A DNA stretch of 64,000 nucleotides, taken from NCBI GenBank assembly GCA_036822055.1, contig DAISIK010000009.1, positions 15,690 to 79,689 of the forward strand. Direction: 5' to 3'. Origin of the DNA: DAISIK01 sp036822055 (lineage in GTDB: Bacteria; Verrucomicrobiota; Verrucomicrobiia; Opitutales; Puniceicoccaceae). The notes beneath the pieces were generated by a model that saw only the letters and a list, made by a program, of their open reading frames with translations, did not search any database and had not been told where the DNA came from. A program made the position numbers and the translations under genes. Of the stretch, positions 32,834 to 42,519 are shown in pieces. Numbering within the stretch: position 1 is the first letter of the stretch; each line of letters opens with the position of its first letter.

Positions 32834-33612
32834 GAGTCAGGGGAGGATGAGGAAGTTCGGCCGCGATTGAGAAATTCACGGATGGTAGCGTGGGTTGAGG
32901 AGGTTGCCATCTTGCGTGGATCTCCAACTTCGAGCATTTTCCGAGTGGATACGTCGAGAAAAACCGCCTTGTCGGCAATGGAGAAGATGCTGGCCAGCTC
33001 GTGAGAGACGATGACGAGGCCGGTATTCAACTGGCAGGACAGCTCTTTGATGAGCTCGTCCAGCCGGTAGGAGCTGATGGGATCAAGCCCGGCTGAGGGT
33101 TCGTCGCAGAAGAGGGTCTCGGGATCGAGGGCGAGGGCGCGGGCGAGCCCGGCTCGCTTGATCATGCCACCGCTCAACTCGTGAGGGTACTGTTCGGCGG
33201 CGTGTTCGAGACCGACGAGGGCCAGCTTCCAGCGAACCAGCTCGCGGATGGAAGCTGGGTTGTATTCCGTGTGGAGTCGGAGGGGGAGGGCCACGTTGTC
33301 GAAGAGGCTGAGCGAGCTGAAGAGAGCGCCGCTCTGGAAGAGAATGCCAAATTTCCGGGCGAGGGTCTCGCGGGAGGCTGGACCAAGGGACGCATAGTCC
33401 TGCCCATAATGGAGGATCCTTCCTGCAGCGGGCTTGAGGAGACCGATGAGGTGCCGCATGAGGGTGCTCTTGCCACAGCCGCTGGCTCCAATGAGAAAAA
33501 CGATTTCACCACGAGCGAGATCAAAGGTAATCTCCTCCATGACGACGGTTGAACCAAAGGCCATGGAAAGACCTTCTACTTCGAGCAGTTTCTGGGCTGG
33601 GTCGGGATTCAT
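32830..33612 (-). CDS. mlaF: MCE transporter ATPase (MlaF-like)
   Basis: A 260-residue ABC ATPase with Walker A GASGCGKSTLMRHL, the Q-loop region FQSGALFSSLSLFDN, signature LSGGMIKRAGLARAL and Walker B ETLFCDEPSAGLDP, then SHEL. The FQSGALFSSLS and LSGGMxKR variants are typical of MlaF. It powers lipid transport by the permease encoded upstream. A longer open frame exists, but the ATG at 33612 gives the usual N-terminus and overlaps the permease stop by 4 bp. Confidence 0.93.
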   Translation of the reverse strand: MNPDPAQKLLEVEGLSMAFGSTVVMEEITFDLARGEIVFLIGASGCGKSTLMRHLIGLLKPAAGRILHYGQDYASLGPASRETLARKFGILFQSGALFSSLSLFDNVALPLRLHTEYNPASIRELVRWKLALVGLEHAAEQYPHELSGGMIKRAGLARALALDPETLFCDEPSAGLDPISSYRLDELIKELSCQLNTGLVIVSHELASIFSIADKAVFLDVSTRKMLEVGDPRKMATSSTHATIREFLNRGRTSSSSPDS

Positions 33613-34727
33613 ATGCCACAGAAGTAGAGAAAAATGGCAAAGGCAGAGTCGGCGATGATGATCCAGGTGATTGAGGTGACGACGGTTGAGGTGGTCGCCC
33701 GTCCAACGCCTTCGGCTCCTCGCTCGGCGTGGAGCCCCTTGAGGCAGCCGGTGATGGCAATGATGGCACCAAAGACGAAGCCTTTGATCACCCCCGCCCA
33801 CAGGTTGCCGAGAGACATGGCTTCGCTGACCCGGCCAAAGAATTGTTCAGGCACGACACCCATAAGGCCGGAGGCCATAAACATGCCCCCGAGGACGCCG
33901 ATGACCGAGGCATAGATGGAGAGGATGGGCGTGGCGAGGAGAAGGGCCAGAAAACGGGGAACAACGAGAAACTGAATCGGGTTGATGCCGCTGGTAGAGA
34001 GCGCGTCAATTTCCTCATTACTCCGCATGCTCCCAATCTCGGCGGCAAAGGCAGCACCAATCCGGCCGGCGAGGAGGATCCCGGTCATCATGACTCCGAG
34101 TTCTCGAAACATGACGATGGAGATCAGATCGGCCACGAAAATGGTGGCCCCGAAGAGGGCGAGCTGGACTGCAGCAACAAAACTGATGATGAGGCCGACA
34201 AGAAAAGCAATGAGCGAGACGATGGGAAGCGAACTGAGCCCGCAGCGCAGAAAATTATCGAGAAGGTCCACGGACCTGGTAACTGACCGTCCCAGAAAAA
34301 AGGATACACTGCCGCGGGCTACTTCGCCGATGAACTGGACGACGGCTGTGACTTTGCTGGCGACGGCAAAGCTTGCCAGCCCGAGCACCTCAAGGAAACG
34401 TTCGGGAGGTGCGGGGTCGATCGGGCGCAGCGGCGTGCTGGTCGAAAGTTCGAGGAGACGAACAGCCTCCCCGGGGAGTCGAGAAAAGTCGGTTGTGATT
34501 TGGTTTGCCTCGGCCCAACGGCAAAGGCGGTGAAGGTGGGCGAGGAGGAGGGGACTGGTGGGCAAGTCGGGGCCGATCTCGAGGATCAGGGTCCGGGCAT
34601 TCTTCGGAGGTTGGGATGGCGGCAGGAGGGAGGCTGATTGCTCTTCCGCGCCCTTCCGCAAACGGGCGACGGCTGCCGAATCGGTATGAATCCATTCGAC
34701 AGTGAGCCCTGGTTCGAAACCTTTCAC
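33609..34727 (-). CDS. mlaE: MCE transporter permease (MlaE family) with N-terminal STAS-like extension
   Basis: A 372-residue protein whose C-terminal ~260 residues are a MlaE/YrbE permease (VGLIISFVAAVQL, FRELGVMMTGILLAGRIGAAFAAEIGSM, FVFGAIIAITGCLKGLHAERGAEGVGRATT). The N-terminal ~110 residues form a soluble domain with a STAS-like strand/helix pattern; in E. coli the STAS partner MlaB is a separate protein, so this is the common fused form. The start is GTG at 34727. It is the first gene of the five-gene operon. Confidence 0.9.
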   Translation of the reverse strand: MKGFEPGLTVEWIHTDSAAVARLRKGAEEQSASLLPPSQPPKNARTLILEIGPDLPTSPLLLAHLHRLCRWAEANQITTDFSRLPGEAVRLLELSTSTPLRPIDPAPPERFLEVLGLASFAVASKVTAVVQFIGEVARGSVSFFLGRSVTRSVDLLDNFLRCGLSSLPIVSLIAFLVGLIISFVAAVQLALFGATIFVADLISIVMFRELGVMMTGILLAGRIGAAFAAEIGSMRSNEEIDALSTSGINPIQFLVVPRFLALLLATPILSIYASVIGVLGGMFMASGLMGVVPEQFFGRVSEAMSLGNLWAGVIKGFVFGAIIAITGCLKGLHAERGAEGVGRATTSTVVTSITWIIIADSAFAIFLYFCGI

Positions 34728-34770
34728 TTGTCACAACAATCGAATCCGTAAAGGGTTAGTCAATCTCCCA

Positions 34771-35421
34771 ATGCGTCGCTTCCAAAACCTTCTTTTTGAC
34801 CTGGATGGTACCCTGATTGACCATTTTGAGGTAATCTATCGGGCCTATCTCCACGTCCAGGAGCGCCTTGGTTTACCGCTGGCAAGTTTTGAGACGGTGC
34901 TGCGTGCGGTGGGAGGCTCGATCCCGGTGACCCTGGGCCGTTTGATCGGTGAGGACCGGGTCGAGGAGGCCTTGCCGATCTGGAGGGAGTATTTTAATGC
35001 AATCATGCTGGAAAAGATTGAAGTGCTGCCTGGAGTGGAGGAAGCACTGGCTCAGTTTGCTTCGGAAGGTTATCGGATGGCAGTCTTCACCAACAAAGAC
35101 GGACCGGCAGCCCGCAGAATCATCGAGCACCTGAACTGGACTGATTACTTTGAGCGGGTGGTTGGGGCGACTGATACACCATGGCGAAAACCGGAGCGCG
35201 CTTTCAGCGAGTGGATGCTTCGGGAGCTGGACGCCGATCCGAAGGAGACTCTGATGGTCGGTGACTCAACCTTTGATATTGAGGCAGGAAAGGTGGGAGG
35301 GATGACGGTTTACGCAGTGGCGACGGGAAGCCACCGAGCCGAGGAGCTTCGGGAGGCGGCGGCTGATGATGTTTTTGGAGATTTTTTCGAGCTGGCAAGG
35401 CGGATCAGGGGCAACCCATGA
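34771..35421 (+). CDS. HAD-family phosphatase (phosphoglycolate phosphatase-like)
   Basis: A 216-residue haloacid dehalogenase hydrolase with motif I FDLDGTLID (nucleophile and acid/base Asp), a helical cap, motif II AVFTNKD, motif III Lys in RKPERAF and motif IV MVGDSTFDIEAG. It most resembles Gph/PpaX enzymes; the physiological phosphoester is not certain. Its stop overlaps the recD2 start by 4 bp (ATGA), so the two are coupled, possibly because phosphoglycolate is released during DNA repair. Confidence 0.88.
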   Translation: MRRFQNLLFDLDGTLIDHFEVIYRAYLHVQERLGLPLASFETVLRAVGGSIPVTLGRLIGEDRVEEALPIWREYFNAIMLEKIEVLPGVEEALAQFASEGYRMAVFTNKDGPAARRIIEHLNWTDYFERVVGATDTPWRKPERAFSEWMLRELDADPKETLMVGDSTFDIEAGKVGGMTVYAVATGSHRAEELREAAADDVFGDFFELARRIRGNP

Positions 35422-37595
35422 GTGGCGGGGAGGAGTTGGAAGGGACGCTGGAGCGGATCCTCTACGCCGACGAAGACACCGGTTATTGTATTGGAGAACT
35501 GGAGCCGAAGACGGGCGGGGCAAGAGTGGTGATCTCTGGAGCGCTGCCGGGGGTTCAGTGCGGAGAAACCCTGAAGATGGAGGGGACCTGGTTTCATCAC
35601 CAGAAATACGGGAGGCAATTCAAGGTAGCAGGGTATGAGACGCGCCTGCCGTCCACGGTGAACGGGATCCGGAGGTATCTGGGGAGTGGGTTGATCGAGG
35701 GGATTGGCAAGGTCTACGCAGATAAAATTGCGGCCTATTTCGGGGATGAAACCCTCGAGATTATTTCGAACCATTCGGCGCGTTTGAGGGAAGTACCCGG
35801 CATTGGCAAGGAGCGAGCCAAGTCGATTAAACGGGCTTGGGACGAGCAGCGGCACGTGCGGGAGGTGATGGTTTTTCTGCACACCTACGGGGTGACAGCG
35901 AGGCAATCGGTACGGTTGGTGAAGCGCTATGGCGGGGAGATCCTGACTCTGTTGAAGACGGAGCCCTACCGGCTGGCCGACGAGGTGGACGGGATCGGGT
36001 TCAAAACGGCAGATCGGATTGCCCTCAATCTGGGAATCGCGAGCAACGGGGCGGCGCGGACGGAGGCGGGGCTGCGGCACATCCTTTCGACGGCTGAGGG
36101 AGAAGGGCATACGGCGATGGATGAGCGAACCCTGATTGATGAGACGGTTGCCTTACTGGAAGCTGGGGAGGGAGACGTGGAGAATGGACTGGCCCGTCTG
36201 CTGGAGGCTGCGGCGGTGGTGAAACATCCGGATGGTTTGATCCAGTTAAAGGTCCTGGATCGTGCGGAACGGCGATTGGTGCGGGCACTGCGGCTGGTCT
36301 GCGAGACACCTTCGGGGCTGCCCTCGATTCGTGTCGATGGAGCTTTGGATTGGGCCGAAGAGCGGGCCGGATTTCATTTTGCGGCGGAGCAACGGGAGGG
36401 GCTGCGGATGGCCCTCAGTTCAAAAATATCGATTTTGACGGGGGGACCGGGGACGGGGAAAACGACCATCTTAAAATCGCTGGTAGAGATCCTGAAGGCA
36501 AAGAAGGTGAGGCTCTTGCTGGGAAGCCCAACCGGGAGGGCGGCCCAGCGTTTGGCTTCGGCGGCCGGACAGCCAGCCTTTACCCTGCACCGCTTGTTGG
36601 AGTTCGATCCGGAGAGCCGCCGTTTTACCCGGGGGGAGGAGCGCCCGCTGAAGGCAGATTTCATCATTGTCGATGAAGCGAGCATGCTGGACCTGCGGTT
36701 GGCGGCTTCGCTTCTGGCGGCGGTTCCGGCTGAGGCCCATCTGCTCCTGGTGGGGGATGCGGACCAGTTACCATCGGTGGGGGCTGGAAACGTTCTCCGC
36801 GATTTGGTGGAAAGTGGTCACCTTCCGGTAGCCCGCCTGCAGCGGATTTTTCGCCAGAGTCGAGGCAGCTCAATTACGGAGGTGGCGCATGGAATCCTGG
36901 CTGGCACCGACATGCTGCCAGCGACCAGTGTGGTGGAGGAGGGCGTGGAAGGAGGGGATTTGCGGTTTGTGCGGGCTCCGGAACCGGATGCCTGCGTTCG
37001 GGAGGTTTTAGCAATCGTTGATCAACTGGTTGAAAAGGGATTGAGCGATCCATTGAGTTTTCAGATTCTGGTACCGATGCACAAGGGGACTTGTGGGGTC
37101 CAGCAGCTCAACGAGCAAATGAAGCGGCGTTTTCCCGGGGAGGGTCCAGCGCTGGTCGTGCGCGGGACCGCTTACTCCCGAGGAGACAAGGTGATCCAAC
37201 TGCGGAATGACTATGACCGGAACATCTTCAACGGCGACGTGGGACGGGTGACCGGGGTGGATCCCAAGGAGGAGACGATGCGGGTGGATTTTGGCAATGG
37301 CGACGTGTTGCTGACCAAAGAGGCGGCGGGCGACCTTTCTCTGGCCTTCGCGATGACGATCCACAAGAGCCAGGGGAGTGAATACCCGGTAGTCATCGCT
37401 CCCCTGGTGATGCAGCACTACGTAATGTTGCGACGCAACCTGCTCTACACGGCGGTTACGCGGGGAAAACAAAATGTCTGGCTGGTGGGCGACCCGAGGG
37501 CATTCCGGATGGCGATCCGGGAGGTTGGAGGGATGGAGCGGCGGACCGACCTGAAACGAAAACTGGTTTCCAGTCTTCAGGGCGGGGAGCAATGA
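35418..37595 (+). CDS. recD2: RecD2-type 5'-3' DNA helicase
   Basis: A 725-residue SF1B helicase. The N-terminal RecD2-specific region with helix-hairpin-helix repeats (LIEGIGKVYADKIAAYFG, LREVPGIGKERAKSI, VDGIGFKTADRIA) is followed by Walker A GGPGTGKTT, Walker B IIVDEASMLDLRL, the GDADQLPSVGAG motif and the C-terminal SH3 and UvrD-like part (MTIHKSQGSEYP, LLYTAVTRGK). RecD2 acts outside RecBCD in DNA repair; no recB or recC is present here. Confidence 0.94.
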   Translation: MSGGEELEGTLERILYADEDTGYCIGELEPKTGGARVVISGALPGVQCGETLKMEGTWFHHQKYGRQFKVAGYETRLPSTVNGIRRYLGSGLIEGIGKVYADKIAAYFGDETLEIISNHSARLREVPGIGKERAKSIKRAWDEQRHVREVMVFLHTYGVTARQSVRLVKRYGGEILTLLKTEPYRLADEVDGIGFKTADRIALNLGIASNGAARTEAGLRHILSTAEGEGHTAMDERTLIDETVALLEAGEGDVENGLARLLEAAAVVKHPDGLIQLKVLDRAERRLVRALRLVCETPSGLPSIRVDGALDWAEERAGFHFAAEQREGLRMALSSKISILTGGPGTGKTTILKSLVEILKAKKVRLLLGSPTGRAAQRLASAAGQPAFTLHRLLEFDPESRRFTRGEERPLKADFIIVDEASMLDLRLAASLLAAVPAEAHLLLVGDADQLPSVGAGNVLRDLVESGHLPVARLQRIFRQSRGSSITEVAHGILAGTDMLPATSVVEEGVEGGDLRFVRAPEPDACVREVLAIVDQLVEKGLSDPLSFQILVPMHKGTCGVQQLNEQMKRRFPGEGPALVVRGTAYSRGDKVIQLRNDYDRNIFNGDVGRVTGVDPKEETMRVDFGNGDVLLTKEAAGDLSLAFAMTIHKSQGSEYPVVIAPLVMQHYVMLRRNLLYTAVTRGKQNVWLVGDPRAFRMAIREVGGMERRTDLKRKLVSSLQGGEQ

Positions 37596-37684
37596 GGAAG
37601 ATCTTTGTGGCTGCTTTTTCCTTGCGCAAGCGGTTCGAGCGAGACCTTACTTAGGCTTTATCCCCCTTCTCGCTTTTTCGAGCT

Positions 37685-38875
37685 ATGAATATTCATGAAT
37701 ATCAGGCCAAGCGCCTTTTCTCCGACTACTCCATCCCGGTTCCCAAGGGATATGCTGCCCAGAATTTAAGGGAGTGTGACGCGGCAGTGAGTCACCTGCC
37801 AAAAGACAAGAAGATTGTAGTCAAAGCTCAAATCCATGCCGGAGGGCGGGGAAAGGGAACTTTTGTTGACGGTTTTCAAGGAGGGGTGAAGATCGCCAGC
37901 AACCCGGAGGAGGCCAAGGAGTTTGCGGCAAAGATGCTCGGCAACACCCTGGTGACGAAGCAGACGGGGCCTCAAGGGCGCAGCGTTCAGACGGTGTACT
38001 TCACCGAGGCGAGTGAGATTGAGAAAGAATATTACCTGGCAATCATTCTGGACCGGGCCAGTGCCCAATCGGTGATTATCGCCTCAACTGAGGGTGGGGT
38101 GGACATTGAGGAGGTTGCTGAATCCCATCCGGATAAAATCATTCGGGTGCATGTTCCTCCGACCCTTGGTCTGCGGCACCACCAGGCGAGACAGGTGGCC
38201 TTTGCCCTCGGTTTCACCGGTGATCAGGTCAAGGAGTTCGCCAGAATCTTGAACGGGCTCTACCGCTTTTTCTGGGAAAAGAACGCCATGCAGGTGGAAA
38301 TCAACCCGTTGATCACCACCCCTTCGGGATCGATTCAGGCCCTGGATGCGAAGGTAACTTTTGACGACAACGCAATCTTCCAGCACCCGGAGATCCAGCA
38401 ATTGCGGGATTTGAACGAGGAGGATCCCAAGGAAATTGAGGCTTCAAAGTACGGACTTTCCTACATTTCTCTGGATGGGAATATCGCTTGTTTGGTCAAT
38501 GGAGCGGGGCTGGCGATGGCCACCATGGACATCATCAATCATTTCGGGGGCAATCCGGCCAACTTTCTGGATGTCGGAGGGGGAGCCACCGAGGATCAGG
38601 TGACGGCGGCCTTCCGGATTCTGACGAGTGACCCCAAAGTCGAGGGGATTTTGGTCAATATTTTCGGCGGGATCATGAAGTGTGACATCATTGCGCGTGG
38701 AATCGTTGCTGCGGCGCGGAACATTGAGATCAAGGTCCCCCTGGTCGTCCGCCTCGAAGGTACCAACGTGGAAGAGGGCAAGCGTATTTTGGCAGAGAGC
38801 GGTCTCAAGTTGAAGTCCGCTGATTCCCTTTCGGATGCTGCGCGGCTGATCGTTGCCGAGGTGGGCAACTCCTAA
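37685..38875 (+). CDS. sucC: Succinyl-CoA synthetase beta subunit
   Basis: A 396-residue ADP-forming succinate-CoA ligase beta chain: an ATP-grasp domain from MNIHEYQAKRLFSDY, with KAQIHAGGRGKGTF, the acidic metal site MQVEINPL, and the C-terminal GLAMATMDIINHFGG and NIFGGIMKCDIIA phosphohistidine-loop region. With SucD it interconverts succinyl-CoA and succinate with nucleotide phosphorylation. In this genome it offers a second route to succinyl-CoA beside the CoA transferase at 1543-3027. Confidence 0.95.
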   Translation: MNIHEYQAKRLFSDYSIPVPKGYAAQNLRECDAAVSHLPKDKKIVVKAQIHAGGRGKGTFVDGFQGGVKIASNPEEAKEFAAKMLGNTLVTKQTGPQGRSVQTVYFTEASEIEKEYYLAIILDRASAQSVIIASTEGGVDIEEVAESHPDKIIRVHVPPTLGLRHHQARQVAFALGFTGDQVKEFARILNGLYRFFWEKNAMQVEINPLITTPSGSIQALDAKVTFDDNAIFQHPEIQQLRDLNEEDPKEIEASKYGLSYISLDGNIACLVNGAGLAMATMDIINHFGGNPANFLDVGGGATEDQVTAAFRILTSDPKVEGILVNIFGGIMKCDIIARGIVAAARNIEIKVPLVVRLEGTNVEEGKRILAESGLKLKSADSLSDAARLIVAEVGNS

Positions 38876-38910
38876 TTTTAATCCTTAACCGAACTCCTGA
38901 GATTGAGCGT

Positions 38911-39789
38911 ATGAGCATTTTAGTAAACAAGGACACGAAGGTTGTGGTGCAGGGGATCACCGGCAAGGCTGGTGGTTTCCACGCCAAGCAATGTCTGGAC
39001 TACGGCACCCAAATCGTGGCCGGGGTAACTCCGGGCAAGGGAGGCACCAATTTTGAGGGAATCGTCCCCGTCTTTGACACCCTGGATCAGGCGGTTTCAC
39101 AGACCGGAGCAACCGTCTCCGTCATTTTTGTTCCGCCTGCCTTCGCGGCTGACTCGATTCTTGAGGCGATCTCCTGCGGGATCGACCTCGTGATCTGCAT
39201 CACGGAGGGCATTCCGGTGCGGGATATGGCAGAAGTGCGCCGCCGCCTCTACTTCCACGAAACGAAGACGCGGCTGATCGGACCGAACTGTCCTGGAATC
39301 ATCACCCCGGGGGAGTGCAAGATCGGGATCATGCCCGGATATATCCACAAACCCGGCAAGGTTGGAGTGGTTTCCCGATCGGGGACTTTGACCTATGAGG
39401 CGGTCTGGCAACTCACCCAACGTGGTTACGGGCAGTCGACCTGTATCGGGATTGGGGGAGACCCAATCAATGGGACGAGCCATCGCGACGCGGTTCAGCT
39501 TTTTAATGAAGACCCCGAGACCGAGGCGATCATCATGATCGGCGAAATCGGAGGCACGGCAGAAGAAGAGGCGGCAGCCTACATCAAGGAGCACGTGAAA
39601 AAGCCGGTGGCCGCCTTCATCGCGGGGTCCACGGCTCCTCCAGGGCGTCGAATGGGGCACGCCGGGGCGATTGTTTCGGGTGGGGAAGGCACGGCAGAGG
39701 CCAAGATAGCGGCACTGCGGGATGCTGGCATCGCGGTTGCCCCGACTCCCTCGGAGATGGCCGACACCCTCCTGACAATTTATCGATAA
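38911..39789 (+). CDS. sucD: Succinyl-CoA synthetase alpha subunit
   Basis: A 292-residue alpha chain with the CoA-binding Rossmann domain (VVQGITGKAGGFHAKQCLDYGT), LIGPNCPGIITPGECKIGIMPG, SRSGTLTYE and the phosphorylated His in RRMGHAGAIVSGG. It follows sucC by 35 bp. A lipoprotein gene begins 1 bp after its stop, which suggests a transcript continuing past sucD. Confidence 0.95.
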   Translation: MSILVNKDTKVVVQGITGKAGGFHAKQCLDYGTQIVAGVTPGKGGTNFEGIVPVFDTLDQAVSQTGATVSVIFVPPAFAADSILEAISCGIDLVICITEGIPVRDMAEVRRRLYFHETKTRLIGPNCPGIITPGECKIGIMPGYIHKPGKVGVVSRSGTLTYEAVWQLTQRGYGQSTCIGIGGDPINGTSHRDAVQLFNEDPETEAIIMIGEIGGTAEEEAAAYIKEHVKKPVAAFIAGSTAPPGRRMGHAGAIVSGGEGTAEAKIAALRDAGIAVAPTPSEMADTLLTIYR

Positions 39790-39790
39790 G

Positions 39791-40420
39791 ATGCTGAGAA
39801 CAAATTCGATTTTAGCCTCCATTCTGGTGGTGTTCTTGATCGGTTGCACAACGGGTGGCTCGTCGACGAGGAGGGTTGCCCAAACAGCCACCTCTCTGGA
39901 TCGGCTGAAAGCCGCGATGATTGAGGGGAGCGAAGTGTTATCGGTCTCGCTTTCAAACCTCACGGCGTTGGCATTTTCGTCTCCGGAGGAAGTTGAAAAG
40001 GCGTTGGATCGCTATTCAAAGTCGATTTCCAAGCTGAACGAAGGGGCCAACCGAATCCGCTCCAGGGCGGATACGGTAGACCGCCAAAAGGAGAGGCACT
40101 TTGAGATGTGGGAGGCCGAGATTGCAGCCATGAAGAGCGCTCAGATCGCCGGAATGAGTGAGGGGCGTCGGAGGGTGGTGATCGAAAAGTTTGAGGCGGT
40201 TCGTGAGAGTCTCAATCAAACGAGGGACAACTACGTACCGTTTGCGGCGGTGCTCCAGGATATTGAGGTCGCAGTTTCCCTCGACCCATCGCTGACCGTT
40301 CTCGAAGAGTTGCAGGCAAGGCTTCCGGAGATTACGGCTCAGGGATCCCAACTGAGCTCTGCAATCAATGGATCGATTGAGGCAATCAATCAGGCTAAAT
40401 TGCTCTGGAATCGACGATAG
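39791..40420 (+). CDS. DUF2959-like lipoprotein
   Basis: A 209-residue exported protein with a lipobox at Cys19 (VVFLIGC). The mature part is almost entirely helical with long coiled-coil character and conserved stretches LKAAMIEGSEVL, NEGANRIRSRADTVDRQKERHFEMWEAEI and MRR-like basic patches, resembling the DUF2959 family of unknown function. It begins one base after the sucD stop; the link to succinyl-CoA synthetase may be only positional. Confidence 0.75.
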   Translation: MLRTNSILASILVVFLIGCTTGGSSTRRVAQTATSLDRLKAAMIEGSEVLSVSLSNLTALAFSSPEEVEKALDRYSKSISKLNEGANRIRSRADTVDRQKERHFEMWEAEIAAMKSAQIAGMSEGRRRVVIEKFEAVRESLNQTRDNYVPFAAVLQDIEVAVSLDPSLTVLEELQARLPEITAQGSQLSSAINGSIEAINQAKLLWNRR

Positions 40421-40485
40421 ACTGGCGTGGTGCCAATTTGAGGACGGGGCCAATCCCGACCGACCATGAATTGAAGGGCTGACTG

Positions 40486-41514
40486 ATGGCGAAAATACTG
40501 GTAACCGGCGGCACAGGGTACATCGGATCCCACACAGCGGTTGAGCTGATTGGGGCGGGCTACGACGTATTGATTGTGGATGATCTATCCAACTCCGATC
40601 GGGGGGTGGTGGACCGGATTGAGAAGATCACCGGGTATCGGTGTGAATTTCAGGAAATGGATCTGTGTAATGCGAGTGCCGTGAAAGCGCTTTTCGAGGG
40701 GCACCCGGACCTCTCCGGAATCATCCATTTTGCAGCGAAGAAGGCAGTTGGAGAATCCGTTCAGGTGCCGTTGACCTACTACCGCACGAATCTTTTTTCT
40801 TTGGTTAATCTTCTTGAGTATGTTGGGGGCCGGGAGCCGATGCCATTTGTCTTCTCCTCCTCATGCACCGTCTACGGCTCTCCGAAGGAATTGCCGGTAA
40901 CGGAGTCGTCCCCGGTCCAGGCAGCTTTTTCGCCCTACGGAAATACGAAACAGATCTGCGAGGAAATCCTCATCGATGCGGTTGCTTCAGGGCGGGCCTT
41001 GACGGTCGAGATTCTTCGATACTTCAACCCGATCGGGGCTCATTCCAGTGCCTTGATCGGGGAGCTTCCGTTGGGGGTTCCGAACAACCTTGTTCCTTTC
41101 ATCACCCAAACGGCCTACGGTCTCCGCGAGTGTCTGAGTGTTTTTGGGAACGACTACGCAACCCCGGATGGGTCCTGTATCCGGGACTACATCCATGTGG
41201 TGGATCTGGCCAAGGCGCACGTGGTGGCCCTGAGTCGGTTACTGGAAGGTCAAAACGCCAGTCCGGTGGAGACGTTCAATCTGGGGACTGGGCGCGGGCA
41301 ATCCGTTCTCGAAGTGATCGCTGCTTTTGAAAAGGTATCCGGCGAGCGCTTGAACTACCGGATTGCCCCACGCCGGGATGGTGACGTCCCGGCCATCTAC
41401 GCGGATACGAAAAAGGCTAATGAAGTGCTCGGCTGGAGGGCGGAACGTTCCCTCGAGGAAGCTGTGGCAAGTGCCTGGGCTTGGGAGAAGGCCTTTCGAG
41501 AGTCAGTCCGCTGA
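40486..41514 (+). CDS. galE: UDP-glucose 4-epimerase
   Basis: A 342-residue extended short-chain dehydrogenase with the NAD-binding VTGGTGYIGSHTAVEL, the catalytic SSSCTVYG (Ser/Thr) and YGNTKQICEEIL (Tyr-x3-Lys), and the sugar-binding C-terminal part with NLGTGRGQSVLEVI. It interconverts UDP-glucose and UDP-galactose (or the GlcNAc pair) for surface polysaccharides or galactose use. No other sugar-nucleotide gene is adjacent. Confidence 0.94.
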   Translation: MAKILVTGGTGYIGSHTAVELIGAGYDVLIVDDLSNSDRGVVDRIEKITGYRCEFQEMDLCNASAVKALFEGHPDLSGIIHFAAKKAVGESVQVPLTYYRTNLFSLVNLLEYVGGREPMPFVFSSSCTVYGSPKELPVTESSPVQAAFSPYGNTKQICEEILIDAVASGRALTVEILRYFNPIGAHSSALIGELPLGVPNNLVPFITQTAYGLRECLSVFGNDYATPDGSCIRDYIHVVDLAKAHVVALSRLLEGQNASPVETFNLGTGRGQSVLEVIAAFEKVSGERLNYRIAPRRDGDVPAIYADTKKANEVLGWRAERSLEEAVASAWAWEKAFRESVR

Positions 41515-41535
41515 GTCGTCGGACGAGAGCAGCAC

Positions 41536-42336
41536 TCAGTGTTTCAGGTGTTTGACGAGGGCGCGGGCGAAGCGGTGACCGAGCTCAATTTCTCCATGAG
41601 CGTCGAAGTGGATTTGGTCGGCTTTCTTGGATAGGTCGTCGGTGGGTACGAGGTAGCTGATGGGAACGCGGTAGGGGATCTCGGCCTGGTGGAAGCGAAC
41701 CGTTTTAATGTGAGGAAACCTTTCGGTAAAGCTGCAGATCGAGCCGAGGATGAAGGCAGCTTTCGGTGAGCGAAGGTCGTAGCGGAGGCTGGTAACAATT
41801 CTCGAGAGGTTCTTCCCGTAATTTGCGGCGGTATCGGGATGGGTGGCATCCTGTTCGCCCTGCATCCAGATGAAAGCGTCGACCCGGTTCTCCGGATGGG
41901 AAGGGTCAAAGTTCAGGCTGCTCAGGAGTTGACTGTAGAGGGGACCGACCTCGGCATTCTGGACGATGGCGGCTTGCTCGGCAGACCACTCGGGCATCCA
42001 GGCGAGGAGGGAGGTCCCATTGACGGCAAATTTGTGAAGCTCAATTTGATGCTTGGGAAATCTCTTGGCCAAAGCATGGGCAAAGCTCACCTCTGGCCCA
42101 AAGGTCCTGCGACCGACCAGCGGGGCAGGTTCCCCTTGCAGGTAAAAAACGACATTGGCTGGCTGCTTGCGGTACTGGAGCGGGATGGCGCGGGCATCTG
42201 CCCAGCCGACCATGTTGGATTGGCCAGCCAGGACGATGATCAGGCGCCGTTGATCCGATCTCTCCGAGGTGGTGGCAAACATGAAAACCCCTCCGGTGAG
42301 ACCGAGGGCAAAGATCCAGAGCGGCAGATACTTCAT
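41536..42336 (-). CDS. Exported SGNH-fold carbohydrate esterase (sialate O-acetylesterase-like)
   Basis: A 266-residue protein with an N-terminal hydrophobic export or anchor segment (about 4-22), then the SGNH block I motif IIVLAGQSNMVGW with the nucleophilic Ser, block V-like WMQGEQDATHPD and the catalytic Asp/His in DQIHFDAHGEIELG. It resembles the DUF303/SASA family that removes acetyl groups from sugars outside the cytoplasm. It is convergent with galE, 21 bp apart. Confidence 0.88.
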   Translation of the reverse strand: MKYLPLWIFALGLTGGVFMFATTSERSDQRRLIIVLAGQSNMVGWADARAIPLQYRKQPANVVFYLQGEPAPLVGRRTFGPEVSFAHALAKRFPKHQIELHKFAVNGTSLLAWMPEWSAEQAAIVQNAEVGPLYSQLLSSLNFDPSHPENRVDAFIWMQGEQDATHPDTAANYGKNLSRIVTSLRYDLRSPKAAFILGSICSFTERFPHIKTVRFHQAEIPYRVPISYLVPTDDLSKKADQIHFDAHGEIELGHRFARALVKHLKH

Positions 42337-42402
42337 GGGATGATTCGGACGGTGAAGCCTGAAGTGCTCCGGGGAGCCGGGTGGAGTGCGAACCCCGATT
42401 GA

Positions 42403-42426
42403 TCCAAAAGGTGTCTAACTTTTGGA
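42403..42426. repeat. Perfect 8-bp inverted repeat between two leftward genes
   Basis: TCCAAAAG (42403-42410) and CTTTTGGA (42419-42426) are perfect arms around an 8-base loop, in the 183-bp gap upstream of the esterase gene. There is no T-tract on either strand after the stem, so it is a poor terminator. It could be an operator or mRNA hairpin. The rest of this gap shows nothing I can name. Confidence 0.45.
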
Positions 42427-42519
42427 TACGACAGAAAATGGGTGCCGATGGCCTGTTTTATTAGCACAGGAGTACCCGGATTGTTGATGGAGCGAGCCAT
42501 GGTTCCAGAGCGAAGAAGA

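Noticed and set aside
42337..42519. Possible tRNA gene in the gap (a stretch with GTGCGAACCCC)
   Set aside because: No matching acceptor stem or anticodon arm can be drawn.
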